Below are positions 17,601 through 29,500 of a stretch of DNA of 64,000 nt, one piece after another. The position numbers and the translations under genes were made by a program. Each line of letters starts with the position of its first letter. Position 1 is the first letter of the stretch. The notes beneath the pieces are model-generated. The model saw only the letters and a list, made by a program, of their open reading frames with translations. It had not been told where the DNA came from and made no database searches. The stretch is from UBA11986 sp963734955 (GTDB lineage: Bacteria; Bacteroidota; Ignavibacteria; UBA10030; UBA6906), in contig CAVTJO010000012.1 of assembly GCA_963734955.1 (NCBI GenBank), positions 308,843-372,842 on the forward strand. The letters are read 5' to 3'.

Positions 17601-17738
17601 CGCGCCAGCATCTGAAGGGAACGAGATCTCCAGAGATCCATTCGGATCTGACTCCATGCTGTCTCCAGCAGACATCGCCTCGCAATCGTACCAACGGATG
17701 AATGCAGGCAGGATCAGAATAAGTACGAATCGCTTCAT
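14658..17738 (-). CDS. Secreted protein with 140-residue tandem repeats and T9SS sorting domain
   Basis: The 1026-residue protein has a short leader (MKRFVLILILPAFIRW) and then an array of four units of about 140 residues. Each unit runs EELPPPPPIGVFDVRWKITG, then RDIRDTLGG..R..TYTGVMQPGAGGYPFHLRWNR, LPAGT.TLRYG, FSVDM..QDSLVISDEGTP and TLEYGT..GATDGIDPQFG. Three units are nearly identical and the fourth is diverged. Next comes a domain with paired RQGWNLISLPL and VGWNMIGAIS motifs, also present in two neighbouring large proteins. A further unrepeated copy of the 'ELPPxPPxGxFDxRF' domain and a sorting domain (QNYPNPFNPSTTIHY...RRLLLLR) close it. It is probably a surface structural protein; function unknown. 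It lies 110 bp downstream of the next gene, so both may be one transcript. Confidence 0.82.
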   Translation of the reverse strand: MKRFVLILILPAFIRWYDCEAMSAGDSMESDPNGSLEISFPSDAGATVADSNPTTARLQNISFQNRYFDGPPNPVEADSPYHGVGWVSHESLLLLAKLTVRDNGGVSDSLEYGTIPGATDGIDPQFGEEELPPPPPIGVFDVRWKITGTQGVRRDIRDTLGGMHRQITYTGVMQPGAGGYPFHLRWNRMELPAGTLTLRYGWGGIFSVDMKDQDSLVISDEGTPQFQIVYDAGNILKLTLRDNGGYAGTLEYGTSEGATDGIDPQFGEEELPPPPPIGVFDVRWKITGTQGMRRDIRDTLGGMRRQITYTGVMQPGAGGYPFHLRWNRTKLPAGTFTLRYGYRGVFSVDMKDQDSLVISDEGTPQFQIVYDAGNILKLILQDHGGYAGTLEYGTGEGATDGIDPQFGEEELPPPPPIGVFDVRWKITGTQGVRRDIRDTLGGMHRQVRYTGVMQPGAGGYPFHLRWNRMELPAGTLTLRYGWGGIFSVDMREQDSLMISDEGTPQFQIVYDAGNILKLTLRDNGGYAGTLEYGTSEGATDGIDPQFGEEELPPPPPTGVFDVRWQIAGTQGSDRDIRDTLGGARTRTTYRGLLQPGSGGYPFHLKWNSQDLPSGTFTMRDAPSGVQFSVDMKQQDSLVITNPDISSFQVIYDRRPALYCTIRQGWNLISLPLTVDDGRKTWIFPGSTSNAFAFIPGGYVVRDTLQEGIGYWLRFPSAQNMGFTGTFRNLDTIAVGVGWNMIGAISDSVQVITIRQIPPTIIASQFYGYDGSYSGTMVLLPSRGYWVKTIAPGQLILSTGQSLNKIASSHSPIVERAAAIRICDSKAAKQALLFTSESIDQKELDFYELPPQPPAGIFDARFETNRMLESLNDGGQRSIAIQVSYAQYPLTISWDLKDQLVTTSLVVGAREVKINGQGSVTISDPTAPISLKLGSRSSLPKQFTLDQNYPNPFNPSTTIHYGLPHSLFVTLTVYNTLGQQVAQLVNEQQQAGYHDVVFRGDGLASGVYFYRIQAGGFTSVRRLLLLR
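15830..17400 (-). repeat. 420-bp tandem repeat array within the gene at 14658-17738
   Basis: Identical landmarks (for example GGTGGAAGTT on the plus strand) recur at 16081, 16501, 16921 and 17341, an exact 420-bp period that keeps frame. The two central units are near-identical; the copy toward 15.8 kb is clearly diverged. Confidence 0.9.
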
Positions 17739-17848
17739 AAGATGAGTCTCCGTATCTTAGTAGGTCAAGAGTGAACGAGCATTTCGACTCCATCCCCTCA
17801 CCCCCCATCGTTCCGCAAACAAGCATCGAATCCGCAAGAGCACTTCCC

Positions 17849-19735
17849 TCATCGAGCATTCACGTTTCCCTGAGGCCCGACGTCCTCGTTTTGACCGGAG
17901 GGGTTGGCTTGAAGAACCAGCGTGCCGGCTTGGCTTGTCTTGATCCAATATCCTTTTGCCGGCCGGAGTGTGTCTGTTGGCAAGTAGGTCCCTGCGAATT
18001 CAAAATATCGCGAAACAACGATGCCCGTGGGTATCTGGATAATCGAAGTGGTGTCAACGGAATAAGAAATCGAGCCGATCATATTCCAGCCAACATGCAC
18101 AGCAATTGTGTCTTCTCTTCGTAACGTTCCGGTGATACTGACGTCTTGTGCTGACGGAAACTTCAGCCAGTATCCAATGCCGTGGTGGAGCGTGTCACGA
18201 CGAACGTACCCGGCTGTCCGATCGAAGGCGAACGCGTACGAAATCGCAGTAGGAAAGACGGCCGTCTTGGACGAATCTTGAACTGTGAGCGGAAGAGAGA
18301 GAAGGTTCCACAAATTGGTCATTGGATATTGAACTGTCACCGTACCTGCAACGACAGTATGTGAATATCCAATTGAAGTACTCCCACTGTAGTTTGCATC
18401 CCCATTGTATACTGCCGTCATATTCGTATGAATGCCAACTGCCAGTGTTGATACGTCCAATGATGCTGCTCCTCCACTCACCGTTCCTGTCCCCAGTGAT
18501 GTCACCCCGTCGTAGAAACTCACTGTCCCAGTCGCTCCGCCTGGTGTCACCGTCGCCGTGAACGTCACGTTCTGACCGAATGTTGATGGGTTCGGGGCCG
18601 ACGTCAACACTATTGCGCTGGATGCCTGATTCACTGTGTGAGAATAGGCCGTCGATGTACTGCCACTGTAACTGGCGTCGCCAGCGTATACTGCCGTCAT
18701 GCTGGCGTGCGTTCCGACTGAGAGCGTCGATATGTTCAGTGTCGCTGTCCCGCCACCCAGGGACCCTGTCCCCAGTTCGACTACACCATCATAAAACGTC
18801 ACGATGCCCGTCGCCCCACCTGGCGTCACTGTCGCCGTCAACGTCACGTTCTGACCGAATGCTGATGGGTTCGGGGTCGACGTCAACAGTGTCGAGCTCG
18901 ATGCCGGATTCACTGTGTGTGAATGCACTGTCGATGTGCTGCCACTGTAAATCGCGTCGCCACCGTATACTGCTGTCATGTTAGCGTGGGGTCCGACCGC
19001 GAGCGTTGATAGGTTCATTGTTGCTGTTCCACCACTTAGTGTACCGGTCCCTATCAACGTCCCACCATCAAAGAAAGTCACTGTGCCGGTCGCTCCACTT
19101 GGCGTCACTGTCGCTGTCAACGTTACATTCTGACCCCACGTCGATGGGTTCGGTGCTGTCGTCATGATTATTGCGCTCGCTACCAGGTTGACTGATACAT
19201 TGCCTGGCGACACCGTCGCAGAGATGTGGTTATTGGCCAAGTCACGCAGATCAACTGATGGTAGGGTCACCGGGCTTGTTCCGCTTCCAACCGCTCTGAA
19301 CTTGATTACGAAAAGCACACCTGACCCGGAAGCAGTCGCGTACCCGAGGATGGCCTGGTCGACTGTAATTGAGTTCACCGATGGACCCGGGGATGGATTC
19401 GCTCCGAAAAATACATTCTCTCCACTGGTTCCGAGGAATGGGCCGTTGGCAATTGCATACGATTGTATTATAGCATTGTCAAAAGTGATAACTGTCTGGA
19501 CGGCGTGAAGGTTCGTCACGTTGTTCACTACTACGCTGAGTGTCAAGCTATCTCCTGACATCATGCTGCTCGTTGTCGGACTCACTCCGACGGTGGTTTG
19601 CCCTACTGCCAAAGCAGCAGACAACAGTGGTAACAAGTACAGACAAGTGAGATGAAGACGCGATTTCTCACATTGCTTCTTCTGTGACCCGATGGATCCG
19701 AACATCGATGACATCAAGTTGTTTGGTTGCTTCAT
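17849..19735 (-). CDS. Secreted cohesin-like / Ig-repeat protein without a sorting signal
   Basis: The 628-residue protein has a leader ending AALAVGQ. A cohesin-like domain follows (residues about 50-180: VSPTTSSMMSGDSLTLSVVV, then AVQTVITFDNAIIQ, VDQAILGY and GVLFVIKFRAVG). Three immunoglobulin-like repeats of about 95 residues come next, of the Big_3 type (PNPSTWGQNVTLTATVTPSG...GTVTFFDGGTLIGTGTLSGG...LAVGPHANMTAVYGGDAIY). A 'WNLLSLPL / GWNMIGSIS' domain ends the protein. The homologous domain in the neighbouring gene is followed by a T9SS domain, but here translation stops after about 20 more residues, so the protein may be released or held by another protein. Cohesin-like folds bind dockerins in cellulosomes; whether this one does so is unknown. 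Confidence 0.75.
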   Translation of the reverse strand: MKQPNNLMSSMFGSIGSQKKQCEKSRLHLTCLYLLPLLSAALAVGQTTVGVSPTTSSMMSGDSLTLSVVVNNVTNLHAVQTVITFDNAIIQSYAIANGPFLGTSGENVFFGANPSPGPSVNSITVDQAILGYATASGSGVLFVIKFRAVGSGTSPVTLPSVDLRDLANNHISATVSPGNVSVNLVASAIIMTTAPNPSTWGQNVTLTATVTPSGATGTVTFFDGGTLIGTGTLSGGTATMNLSTLAVGPHANMTAVYGGDAIYSGSTSTVHSHTVNPASSSTLLTSTPNPSAFGQNVTLTATVTPGGATGIVTFYDGVVELGTGSLGGGTATLNISTLSVGTHASMTAVYAGDASYSGSTSTAYSHTVNQASSAIVLTSAPNPSTFGQNVTFTATVTPGGATGTVSFYDGVTSLGTGTVSGGAASLDVSTLAVGIHTNMTAVYNGDANYSGSTSIGYSHTVVAGTVTVQYPMTNLWNLLSLPLTVQDSSKTAVFPTAISYAFAFDRTAGYVRRDTLHHGIGYWLKFPSAQDVSITGTLRREDTIAVHVGWNMIGSISYSVDTTSIIQIPTGIVVSRYFEFAGTYLPTDTLRPAKGYWIKTSQAGTLVLQANPSGQNEDVGPQGNVNAR

Positions 19736-19861
19736 ATCCGACCTCTCTTATTGATATCGTTTTGAAACTCTCGCTTTCAGTGCACGGAAATGGAACCAGC
19801 ACAGGTCACTTGAGCAATAGTCCCGCCAGAAAAGGGGAGCCATTGCACACTCATACATTGA

Positions 19862-22800
19862 TCATTTCAGCAATAGCATCTTCTTTACGCTGTTGAAGTC
19901 GCCCGCCTTGACACGATACAAGTAGACACCTGTCGCAACAGCATTGTGGTTGTCATCGCTGCCATCCCACACCACCTGATAGAACCCCGCTTCCTGCACG
20001 TCGTTTACAAGTGTCGCCACCCGAACACCAAGGATGTTGTATACTTCAAGTGAGACTTTCCCACGTACAAGGATTTCGTACTCAACCGTTGTCGTCGGGT
20101 TGAACGGGTTCGGATAGTTCTGAGTCAGATTGTACTCCGTTGGCGTCGTTCCCACGGTCCCCTTCATCAGCTCTACCGGAAGTGCTGCGTTCATACTGCT
20201 GCGACATTCCGCCTTGCCCAAATGTACGGCAGTAGTCCCTGCAAAGCGTAGGACGACAATCTCTCCCTCTCCATTCACGCCCTGCACATCAAGTCCCATC
20301 ACTGCAAGGTCAACGTAGACCGTGCGCCCATTTCTCAGGCTCATCAACATTACCGGAGTTTGATATGACTGTAGCAACACTCCCTTTTCCACCCCGATCA
20401 ATGAGCCGAACTGGCCTTCCACTTCGATCCTCATCGCTCGAACGTCTGTTACCGCGCCAGTCATCGTCACTGGCACCCGTGTTTCATTGCCCACCATTTC
20501 CGCCTGGCCGAGAGACACAACCATAGGCTGACGCTGTGGCTGCGCCACCTTCGGCAGTTGGTGTCGCACCGTCTGACCGTACGTTATCGCAAAGACAACC
20601 AGGTCCTCGAAATTAATCTGGTCGTCATACGTCGGTAGTGAGAACGCATACCCGTCTTGCGTCGGACCAATGTCATACTTCGCTTTGTAGTGTGTCATGT
20701 CATGCGGAGCGACTCCCGACCAATACGATCCTGACCACACCGACAAATCCTGAAAATCAATCTTCCCATCCCCCGTCGTCTCGTCCATCCCCGCTGCAGC
20801 AACGTCACCAAGATACGCCTTCACTTCCGCCTGATGCGGCGTTATGTACACACCTGATGGGTCAGACCCCGGGTTGAATGACAATACATGATCTCCGATC
20901 AACTGCACTGACGCATGCCCCGGCTTCCTGAGTCTCATCTTCAACTGCGCAATATAGTCGCCCACTCCCACCGTTACATTAGTGGGATCGATCAAACTTG
21001 CATTCAGCGTCACACGGTCGCCAGCGCCAAACCGATTCGATCCCGCAAAAAGCAGATTCGGGCCACTGAAAATCGAACCGGCATAACTCACTGTGTCAAG
21101 AGAGACGACCGCCGAATCCCATTGGGCAATCAACTCGCAGACCCCCAACCGGGTCCCGGTTTGCGGAACTATGTACAGATCGAACGGCTGCGTACCCGTG
21201 AAACCCCAATCGTTTGGCTGGCTGAGATACCCGCCGCCCCATGTCGCATTCGGATACACTGCTCCCGCCGACGCACCACTCGCGCTCGCACTGACAAAAA
21301 CATCGTAGGCAGTTGCCGAAGTATTGATGAACGCAAAAAGTGTGAAGTGTGTCGTCGAAAATGTAAACTCGTGTATCCCTGCCGTGTACGTCCCGCTCAC
21401 CAGTACCCACCTGCCACTTGTTGCGTTGTAGTACATCACCTTGCTGTCTGCACCGAAACCCGGCACATCGGTGACATTAACCGCAATGCCTCCGCTGAAG
21501 CTGTTATTGGGTAGTGTGGAGGTAATATCAAACCACACCGGAAGGTAGGTAGATCCTGCAGGTGGGTTGGGATAGGTCGGATACGGCGGTGTCTCGAGAT
21601 ATCGCCGGATCGTCACAGTACCGCCACCCGGAGGCAAAACACTGAAGTTCATCGTCACATTCGAGAGCGGGAAGGGGTATTCTGTCCCGGTCGAATTGCA
21701 GGTGACTGTCTCGGGACTGCCACCCGCGGGAGTGAACGCTGCAACAATGGTGTGATCCGCAGTGACATTCGAAAACACGTACGGGCTCGTTGTCGCCGCA
21801 GGCTCACCATCCACAATCACTGACGCAATCTGGTAGCCGGAGTTCGGCGTGATTGTAAAGGACTGGCTGGCTCCATGATTTACGGTCACGGCTCCGTTCG
21901 GGGAGATCGTTCCGTTTGCACCCGCCGACGCGGTGATGATGTACTGTGTATCTCTTGTCGTAAACGTCCAGGTGGGGCCGGTGGTGAGGTTATGCCCGTC
22001 ATCCAATGTGACATACCAATCATATTGAGTAAGTGGTTCTCGCCCTGGCCAGCCCATACTTGTGCTCGAACCGGAAGGAACATTCAGATTCGTTCCGATT
22101 ACCTGATAGCTGCTGACATCCATCGGGTAGCTTAGTGTAAACTGACTGCTCGAACCTGTCTTGAATTGATCCAGGGTCGGAGAGTATGTCTTGACACGTA
22201 TTTCGCTGGTAGAAGGTGAGAACTCCATGATCCGTAACCAGCCATTGCCACCATTTGGTTCTCCTTGGTAGTCTGCAAGCACCGAATAAACTGTGTGGCC
22301 GCCATAGGTATCCACTCTTCGTCCCTCAGGACCTGTATGGCCGCCCAGCATCAGAAAGAGATTCGGGTTATCTTTTAATGAATCATAAATCGCACTGCCC
22401 GCAGACGAGAATGATCCCGGATTACCACCATCCATGACGTAGTGATCACAAACGATCGCTCTTCGAGTGCTGTACGCTTTGAGCAGACTGTCAGCCCAGT
22501 GCAACACCGCAGGTTCCGGAGATGGATCATACTCAAAATTCACAACAATGAAGTTCATTCCACTCGCGCTGAACAGCTGGAAACTGTTATCGTTGTTTGA
22601 TCCCCAATGGCCACCATAGTAACTTCTGCCGGCGAAATGACCAGAACCAAAGTATTGATTGAAATAGGTGGTTGTACCATGGGGATCACTTGTGGGAGTT
22701 TGTTCATGGTTCCCGACGGATACACCATAAGGAATGCCTTCGGGTAACCCCGTGGTGACAGGATCTTCCAACATCCACATGGCCGTATCTACCCGGGACC

Positions 22801-25800
22801 ACTCGATCGGACTTGTATCACCATCTTCGACAATATCACCAATCTGATTCACGAAGACGATATTGCGGACGGCGCGTTGATTGATGATCCATTGTGTTTG
22901 AGCCTTCATGATTTCACTACCGCTGGAGCTCAATGAATAATTCTGGGCGTCCGGCAATTCGATGATCGTGAAGTTCTCTCCGGTTGATCCTGAATGTGGT
23001 TTTCCATAGAACGTTGCCGTCATTGGATCACCGCTTGAATCGTAGGCTGCAATGTTGAGAGTCGGTGACAGAGAAACTCCCGATGTGCCATCGAGGGGTG
23101 AAAGTAAGCGGGTGTTGGTGGCAAAGACAGCACGGATCGTCGAGTCGGTTTGAACATTTGTGAAGGTATAGCTCGACATCGTTCCACGGTATGCCCCGTT
23201 GACGATGACACTATCGATATGGTAACCGCCGCTCGGAGTAATTGTGAAGAGCTGGCTCCCTCCATGGATCACGCTGACAGCATCGCTCGGTGAGATCGAT
23301 CCGTTGGGGCCGGCATTCGCCGTAATCGTATGGCTGGCAAGCGCCTGAATTTCCGATAGCGTAAGCGCACGATTGTACATGCGCACTTCATCCATCCTTC
23401 CCAAATAGTAATACTGACCATCTTTTTGCCTGCCGATGTAGAGGGAATCCATATTAGTGCCGATGGGAACTCCCATCTTCCCAGCCGCTTCTTTTGCGCC
23501 ATTGATATACAAGCGAAGCGAATCACCATCGTAGGTTGCAGCGGCGTGCACCCAAGTTGTTCCGGTGCTGGGATAGGGTGTATTCGAGTCTATTCGATAC
23601 CCACCAGTCCCATTGTTTTGATTTAGTCTAAAGAAGACTTTGCCGGTGCTGGCGAGTGATAGTTCATACCCATTGGTGTTATTCATCCATGCCTTCGCGA
23701 CAATCCTCTGTGTCGCCACTTGTGCAGGGGCAATCCAAGCCGCAAGAGTGATTGCACTCGAAATTCGCAGGCTCGGCGTATCGCGGACGGCAGCGTACTG
23801 GCTACCAGCAAAATTAAGTGCCTGTCCTTTTATGCCAGTCACCCATGAAGGGCTCCCAAAAATGGTTCCATTATTTCCATAGGTCGAAGCGTCGATCAGC
23901 GTGGTTCCGCTCCCTTCGTCCATGGCCCAGTATCCCGCGAGCAGCGGAGTGATTGCGAACGATGCACCGATTGTGTGGTCGGTGGTGACATTATTGAATG
24001 TGTATGTGGTCACGGGTCCTACCGTTCCGCCATCGACAAGGACATCCGCAATATGGTAACCGCTCGCGGGGGCGATTGTGAACGTCTGACTGCCGCCGTC
24101 CGGAACGCTCACCGCACCTGATGGACTGATTGACCCGTTCGCACCCGCTGTTGCCGTAATGGTATGCGATGAAGTCGTTACAAACATCGCACTGATAGTG
24201 TGATCGATGATTACGCTGGCGAACGTATAAGAAGAGATTGCTCCTTGTGAAACACCATCGACGGTGACGTTCAATACAGAATATCCCGGATCCGGTGTCA
24301 AGGTAAATGTCTGATCGGCTTTGTGGAGTACACTGACCGCCCCTGCCGGGCTGATAGAACCACCGGTTGCAGATGTCGCTGTGATCGTGTGGCTGGCGAG
24401 CGCCTGAATCTCTGACAGAGTCAGAGCACGATTGTACATACGAACCTCATCGAGCGCCCCAGCATAGAAGTTTGTTCCGTTGGAGTTGGCGCCGATCCCT
24501 ATGCTATCCGTGCAAGTAGCAGGCAAAGCAGCAGAGGTGAGGGACGTGTCGAGAACCCCGTTTACGTACATCTTAAGCGTTGTACCGTCCGCAGTTGCAG
24601 CCACATGCATCCACGTGTTGCCATCGGTAGGGTAAGTTGTTCTTGAATCAAGTCTGGATGTACCGTTGAAGCGGACGGATACAGGATAGGGGCTGACTGA
24701 TCCCAAAAAGAATTCATAACCAGCCGAGCCTGTTACCTTAGCGACAATGCGGTATGTCCCATGGTTATACGGCCTTATCCATGCGGCGAATGTACATCGC
24801 CCGGTGAGATTCAACGACGGACTTGACGGTACAACAGCATATTGGCTTAAACCGTTTAATAATAATGCCTTGTCGTGTACGCCGGGGGTCCAAGCCGGTG
24901 CACCCTTGATTGTTCCATTATTTCCATAGGTCGAAGCGTCGATCAGCGTGGTTCCGCTCCCTTCGTCCATGGCCCAGCGCGCCACCAGCGCATCCCCAAA
25001 ATTCGCAACCACTGTCATATTGCTATCAGTGTACACAGTAATCGGATTCGTTGCTCCTATCACCGACCCGCTCCAACCAATAAAGGAGGAACCACCTGTC
25101 GGCGTCGCAGTCAGCGTGACGCTCGTATGGTAATTGTATGATGTTTGATCGGGATTCTTGACTGCTGTCCCGTTGCCGGATGTTGAGAGCGCGAGTGTGT
25201 AGGTGTTGATGGCAAAGGAGGCGCTGATTGAATGATCGGCGATGACATTGTTGAACGTGTAGCTGGTGACCGCGCCAACCGATCCGAGGTCGACCAGCAC
25301 ATCCGCGATGTGGTAACCGGTGTTCGGGGTGATGGTGAATGTCTGGCTTCCTGCGTCCGGAACGCTCACCGAACCTGATGGACTTATGCTGCCGTTGGCT
25401 CCGGCCGTAGCGTCGATCGTGTGAGAAATGCCCGCCACAAACGTTGCATTGATGGTGTGATCCCTTGTGACTGCAGTAAATGTGTAGGAGGTGATTGGCC
25501 CCTGCGAGACGCCATCGACGATGACATTGGAAACGCCGTAACCAGGATCGGCCGTAATAGCAAAGGTTTGATTAGCATTATGAAGGACATTTACATTGCC
25601 TGTCGGACTAATCGCACCATTTGCACCTGCCGTTGCTGTAATCGTGTGACCAGCAAGCGTCCCAATTTCTGCCAGGGATAGCGCCCGATTGTAAATGCGC
25701 ACTTCATCCATCTTCCCACCAAAAAAATTCGAGCTATCCCTCATCCTGCCAATTGAGAGAACATCCGTATTGGAGCCAATCGTAATTGCTGCGGTCGCAG

Positions 25801-26372
25801 ATTTTTGTAGTACGCCATTGATGTACAGTTTCAGCGCGGCTCCATCGTACGTCGCAGCCACGTGCATCCAGGTTGTTCCGGTGGTCGGATATGAAGTATC
25901 AGAATCTATTCGATAACCATTAGCGGGGGGACCGACTTGATTGAGTCTAAAGAACACTTTCCCGGTGCTTGCAAGTGATAGTTCATACCCATTGGTAGAA
26001 CCCTGCAGTGCCTTAGCGATAATCCTCTGCGTACTCAATGCTTTTGTGGGGGCAATCCAAGCAGCGAGAGTGATTGCGCTTGTAATGCGCAAACTTGGCG
26101 TATCGGGGACTGTAGCGTACTGAGTTGTACCATTGAAAACTCAGCGCCTGTCCTTTGATACCAGTTACCCAAGCAGGACCGTTCTTGATGATCCCATGGT
26201 TTCCAGTGCCGGAGGTATCTCTCAGCGATATGCCGCTCCCTTCGTCCATCATGTAGTAAGCAACAAGACTCGCATCATCTGGTTTCGCGGGACCACCTTG
26301 TGCATAGACGGAGGTTACGCTCCAAAGAAATGACAGAGCAACAAGGGACAAAGCCAGAACGGTCCTTTTCAT
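19862..26372 (-). CDS. Giant secreted LamG / InlB-repeat / metallophosphoesterase protein (one frameshift)
   Basis: The gene is in two frames. The leader and start of the first LamG domain read from an ATG at 26372 (GGGAGGAG upstream; MKRTVLALSLVALSFLW), and about 2070 residues continue in another frame from near 26136. Removing one base from the A4 run at 26136-26139 joins them. The order is: three LamG domains (WAMDEGSGTTL...) separated by InlB-type repeats (HTITATAGANGSISPSGAVS); a metallophosphoesterase with ELPDAQNY, GDIVEDGD, GNHE, CDHY and GGHTGPEG; another InlB repeat; a beta domain shared with the gene at 34308; a cohesin-like domain; a dockerin-like pair (TGDGKIDFQDL and DDQINFEDL); a second cohesin-like domain; and the T9SS signal (QNYPNPFNPTTTVEY...KKMLLLK). 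It probably binds glycans at the surface and may hydrolyse a phosphoester. Confidence 0.8.
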
Positions 26373-26559
26373 ATACTCCTCCCAGGGTAATAAGATCAAT
26401 ACACATCTATTCATCTCATGCCTCTCACAGGATGGGAAAGGCCGCCGAGCAGATATTCAAACCCCTCGGCATTTGCCTGTGACAACAACGGACGATGAAG
26501 CCAGGATGATGAGCATTCTCTGACGGCACGAAAACGCTACATCAAATTCCTCGACAGCA

Positions 26560-29500
26560 TCATTTCACAAGCAAGATCTTCTTCGTGTCGATGAAGCCGC
26601 CTGCCGTGAGCCGGCAGAAATACGTTCCACTGCCAACTGTCAGACCAGAGTTGTCCGTCGAATTCCACTCAGCGGACCGATATCCGGCTTCCTGCACTTC
26701 ATTGATCAGCGTGTTGACCTCCTGACCCAGGATGTTGTAGATTCTCAACATCACGTGCGTTTGTGACGGCACGTCATACCGGATTGTGGTCGACGGATTG
26801 AACGGATTCGGGTAGTTCTGCCGGAGTGCAAACTGCTTCGGCAATTGTCCGTCACCGATCAACTTCACAGAGATCCTGTTGACCCCGCTGTTGATGATCC
26901 TGGCACTGCCTCCACGATTCAACTCCCGCACATGAAAGACCGCGCCGCCAACATCGTCAGTCAATTCATACGACGCGGTTCCTTTCCCGACTTCCCATGT
27001 CACGGTCAAGGGATATGCGGTCGACTGGATTATTACCGGAAACTCAACGGGAGCTGACACCTTCACGGGATGGACTTGAACCATCGTTCCGCCATCGGCA
27101 GTCGCAAATCTCGCGTCAAATGCGCCCACTGGGGGGGAGGGGGGCAAGCTATAGAGCGACACCGCGATCTCGTGGCTTGCATCCACTCCGAAATACAATG
27201 TCTGCGACCCACCTCTGCTGTCGGTGATCAATAGCGTGTTCAACACCTCACCCACTTCTCTCAAACCGGAGAACTCTACCTTCGCCGGACGTGACACGGG
27301 GGTGTTGGCAAGAACGAATTTGCCGGCCGCGTTTGATTTTACCCAGTAGGCCAACCCCGGTACCAACTGCGCCACGGACGCGTATCCACCGCCATATCCG
27401 AACCAGTTGGACTGTCTCAACCCTGGTGGCACACTCACTATCGTGTTCGTGTCGACGGGACTAGATATTGTCCCAATCATGTTCCAGCCTGTCCGAACCG
27501 CTATTGAATCGCATGTGCGCGCCAAGCCAGTTATCGACTGTGCTATCGGTGTTGAGAACTTCTCCCAGTATCCTACCCCGTTCTCCATTGTGTAGTCTTG
27601 TACATATCCGCTGCTGAATGAAAACGCGTAGGGAAAGGCCGCCGTCGGGTAGAGTGCCAGCACCGAGTCATTTGCCACAGTCACGGGACAGGATATCAGG
27701 TTCCACCCTGAATTCATGCTCACCGGTATGGTAATCAGATCGGCTGCAAATGCCGCTCGGATCGTATGATCCATCGTGACGTTTACAAACGTGTAGCTCG
27801 TCGTCGAGTCCACCTTCACACCATCAACGAGTACACTGTCAACACGGTACCCTCCTGAAGGAGTGATGACAAATGTCTGACTCGATCCATAGTTCACGTA
27901 TACCCCTCCGTTCGGACTGATCGCCCCATTCGGACCCGCCGAGGACGTGATCGTGTACTGGTTGATCCTGAACACCGCTCGAATTGTATGATCCATCGTG
28001 ACGTTTACAAACGTGTAACTCGTCGTCGAGTCCACCTTCACACCGTCAACAAGTACACTGTCAACATGGTACCCTCCTGAAGGAATGATGACGAATGTCT
28101 GACTCGATCCGTGGTTCACATTTACCCCTCCGTTCGGACTAATCGTCCCATTCGGACCCGCCGAGGCCGTGATCGTGTACCGGTTGATCCTGAACACCGC
28201 TCGAATCGTATGATCTGTCGTGACGTTTACAAACGTGTAACTGGTCGTCGAGTCCACCTTCACACCGTCAACGAGTACACTGTCGACACGATACTCGGTC
28301 GACGGAGTGATCATGAAGGTCTGACTGCCTCCGTCCGCAACGCTCACAGCGCCAGATGGACTAATGCTACCATTTGCTCCCGCGGTAGCGGTGATGGTGT
28401 GAGGAGACCTGACAAATGTGGCGTTGATTGTGTGATCGATCGTGTCGTGGCTAAACGTGTAGCTCGCGATTGCTCCCTGTGAGACACCGTCAACCGTGAC
28501 TCCAGAGATGGAATACCCCGGATCAGCGGTAATGGCAAATGTCTGATCCGCGTGATGAAGCACGTTCACGACTCCCGCCGGATTGATGATACCACCTGCC
28601 CCGGCGGTGGCGGTGATCGTGTGGCTGGCGAGCGCCTGGATTTCTGATACACTAAGCGCACGATTGTAAAGCCGGACTTCATCCATTTTCCCCCAATACC
28701 AACAGGGATTGGCAGGATCTTTCTGCCTGCCGATATAAACAGAATCCGTGTTAGTTCCGATGGGAACCCCCATCTTCCCAACTCCTTCTCTTACGCCATT
28801 GATATACAAGCGAAGCGAATCACCGTCGTACGTCGCAGCCGCGTGCATCCAGCTCGTTCCGGTGGTCGGATAGGTCGTCACCGCATCCAGTCGATGACTA
28901 TTGGTGTGTTCATTGAGTCTGAAGAAGACCTTCCCGAGGCTTCCGAGTGACAGTTCATATCCATCGCTGGAACCCATGACTGCCTTGGTGATAATCCTCT
29001 GTGTTGTTACGGTCGTTGGGGCAATCCAAGCCGCTAACGTGATTGCACTCGAAATACGGACACTCGGTGTGTCGCAAACTGCGGCGTACTGACTTGAGCC
29101 ATTAAAATTCAGCGCCTGCCCTTTCACACCTGTCACCCAAGAAGGGCCGCCCGAAATTGCTCCATAATTTCCGTAGGTGGAGGAATCCACCAACGTGGTT
29201 CCACTCCCCTCGTTCATCGCCCAGTAACCAACCAGGGTGTTCGTGTTCGTGAAGGTTGCTGTGATGCTCTTGTTCGTATCCATTGTCACCGACAGCGGGT
29301 TCGTGAAACCGCTGGCGTCGCCGCTCCAGCCGCTGAACGACCACACTCCGGCCGGTGTTGCTGTCAGTTGTACTATTGTTCCGTAATTGTACGTTGGTTG
29401 GTCAGGGACCTTCCCCACGCTGCCGCTTCCCACCACCGTTATGTTCAGCATGTACGTGTTAACAGCAAACGTGGCGTGTATTGTCGAGTCTCCCCTCACG

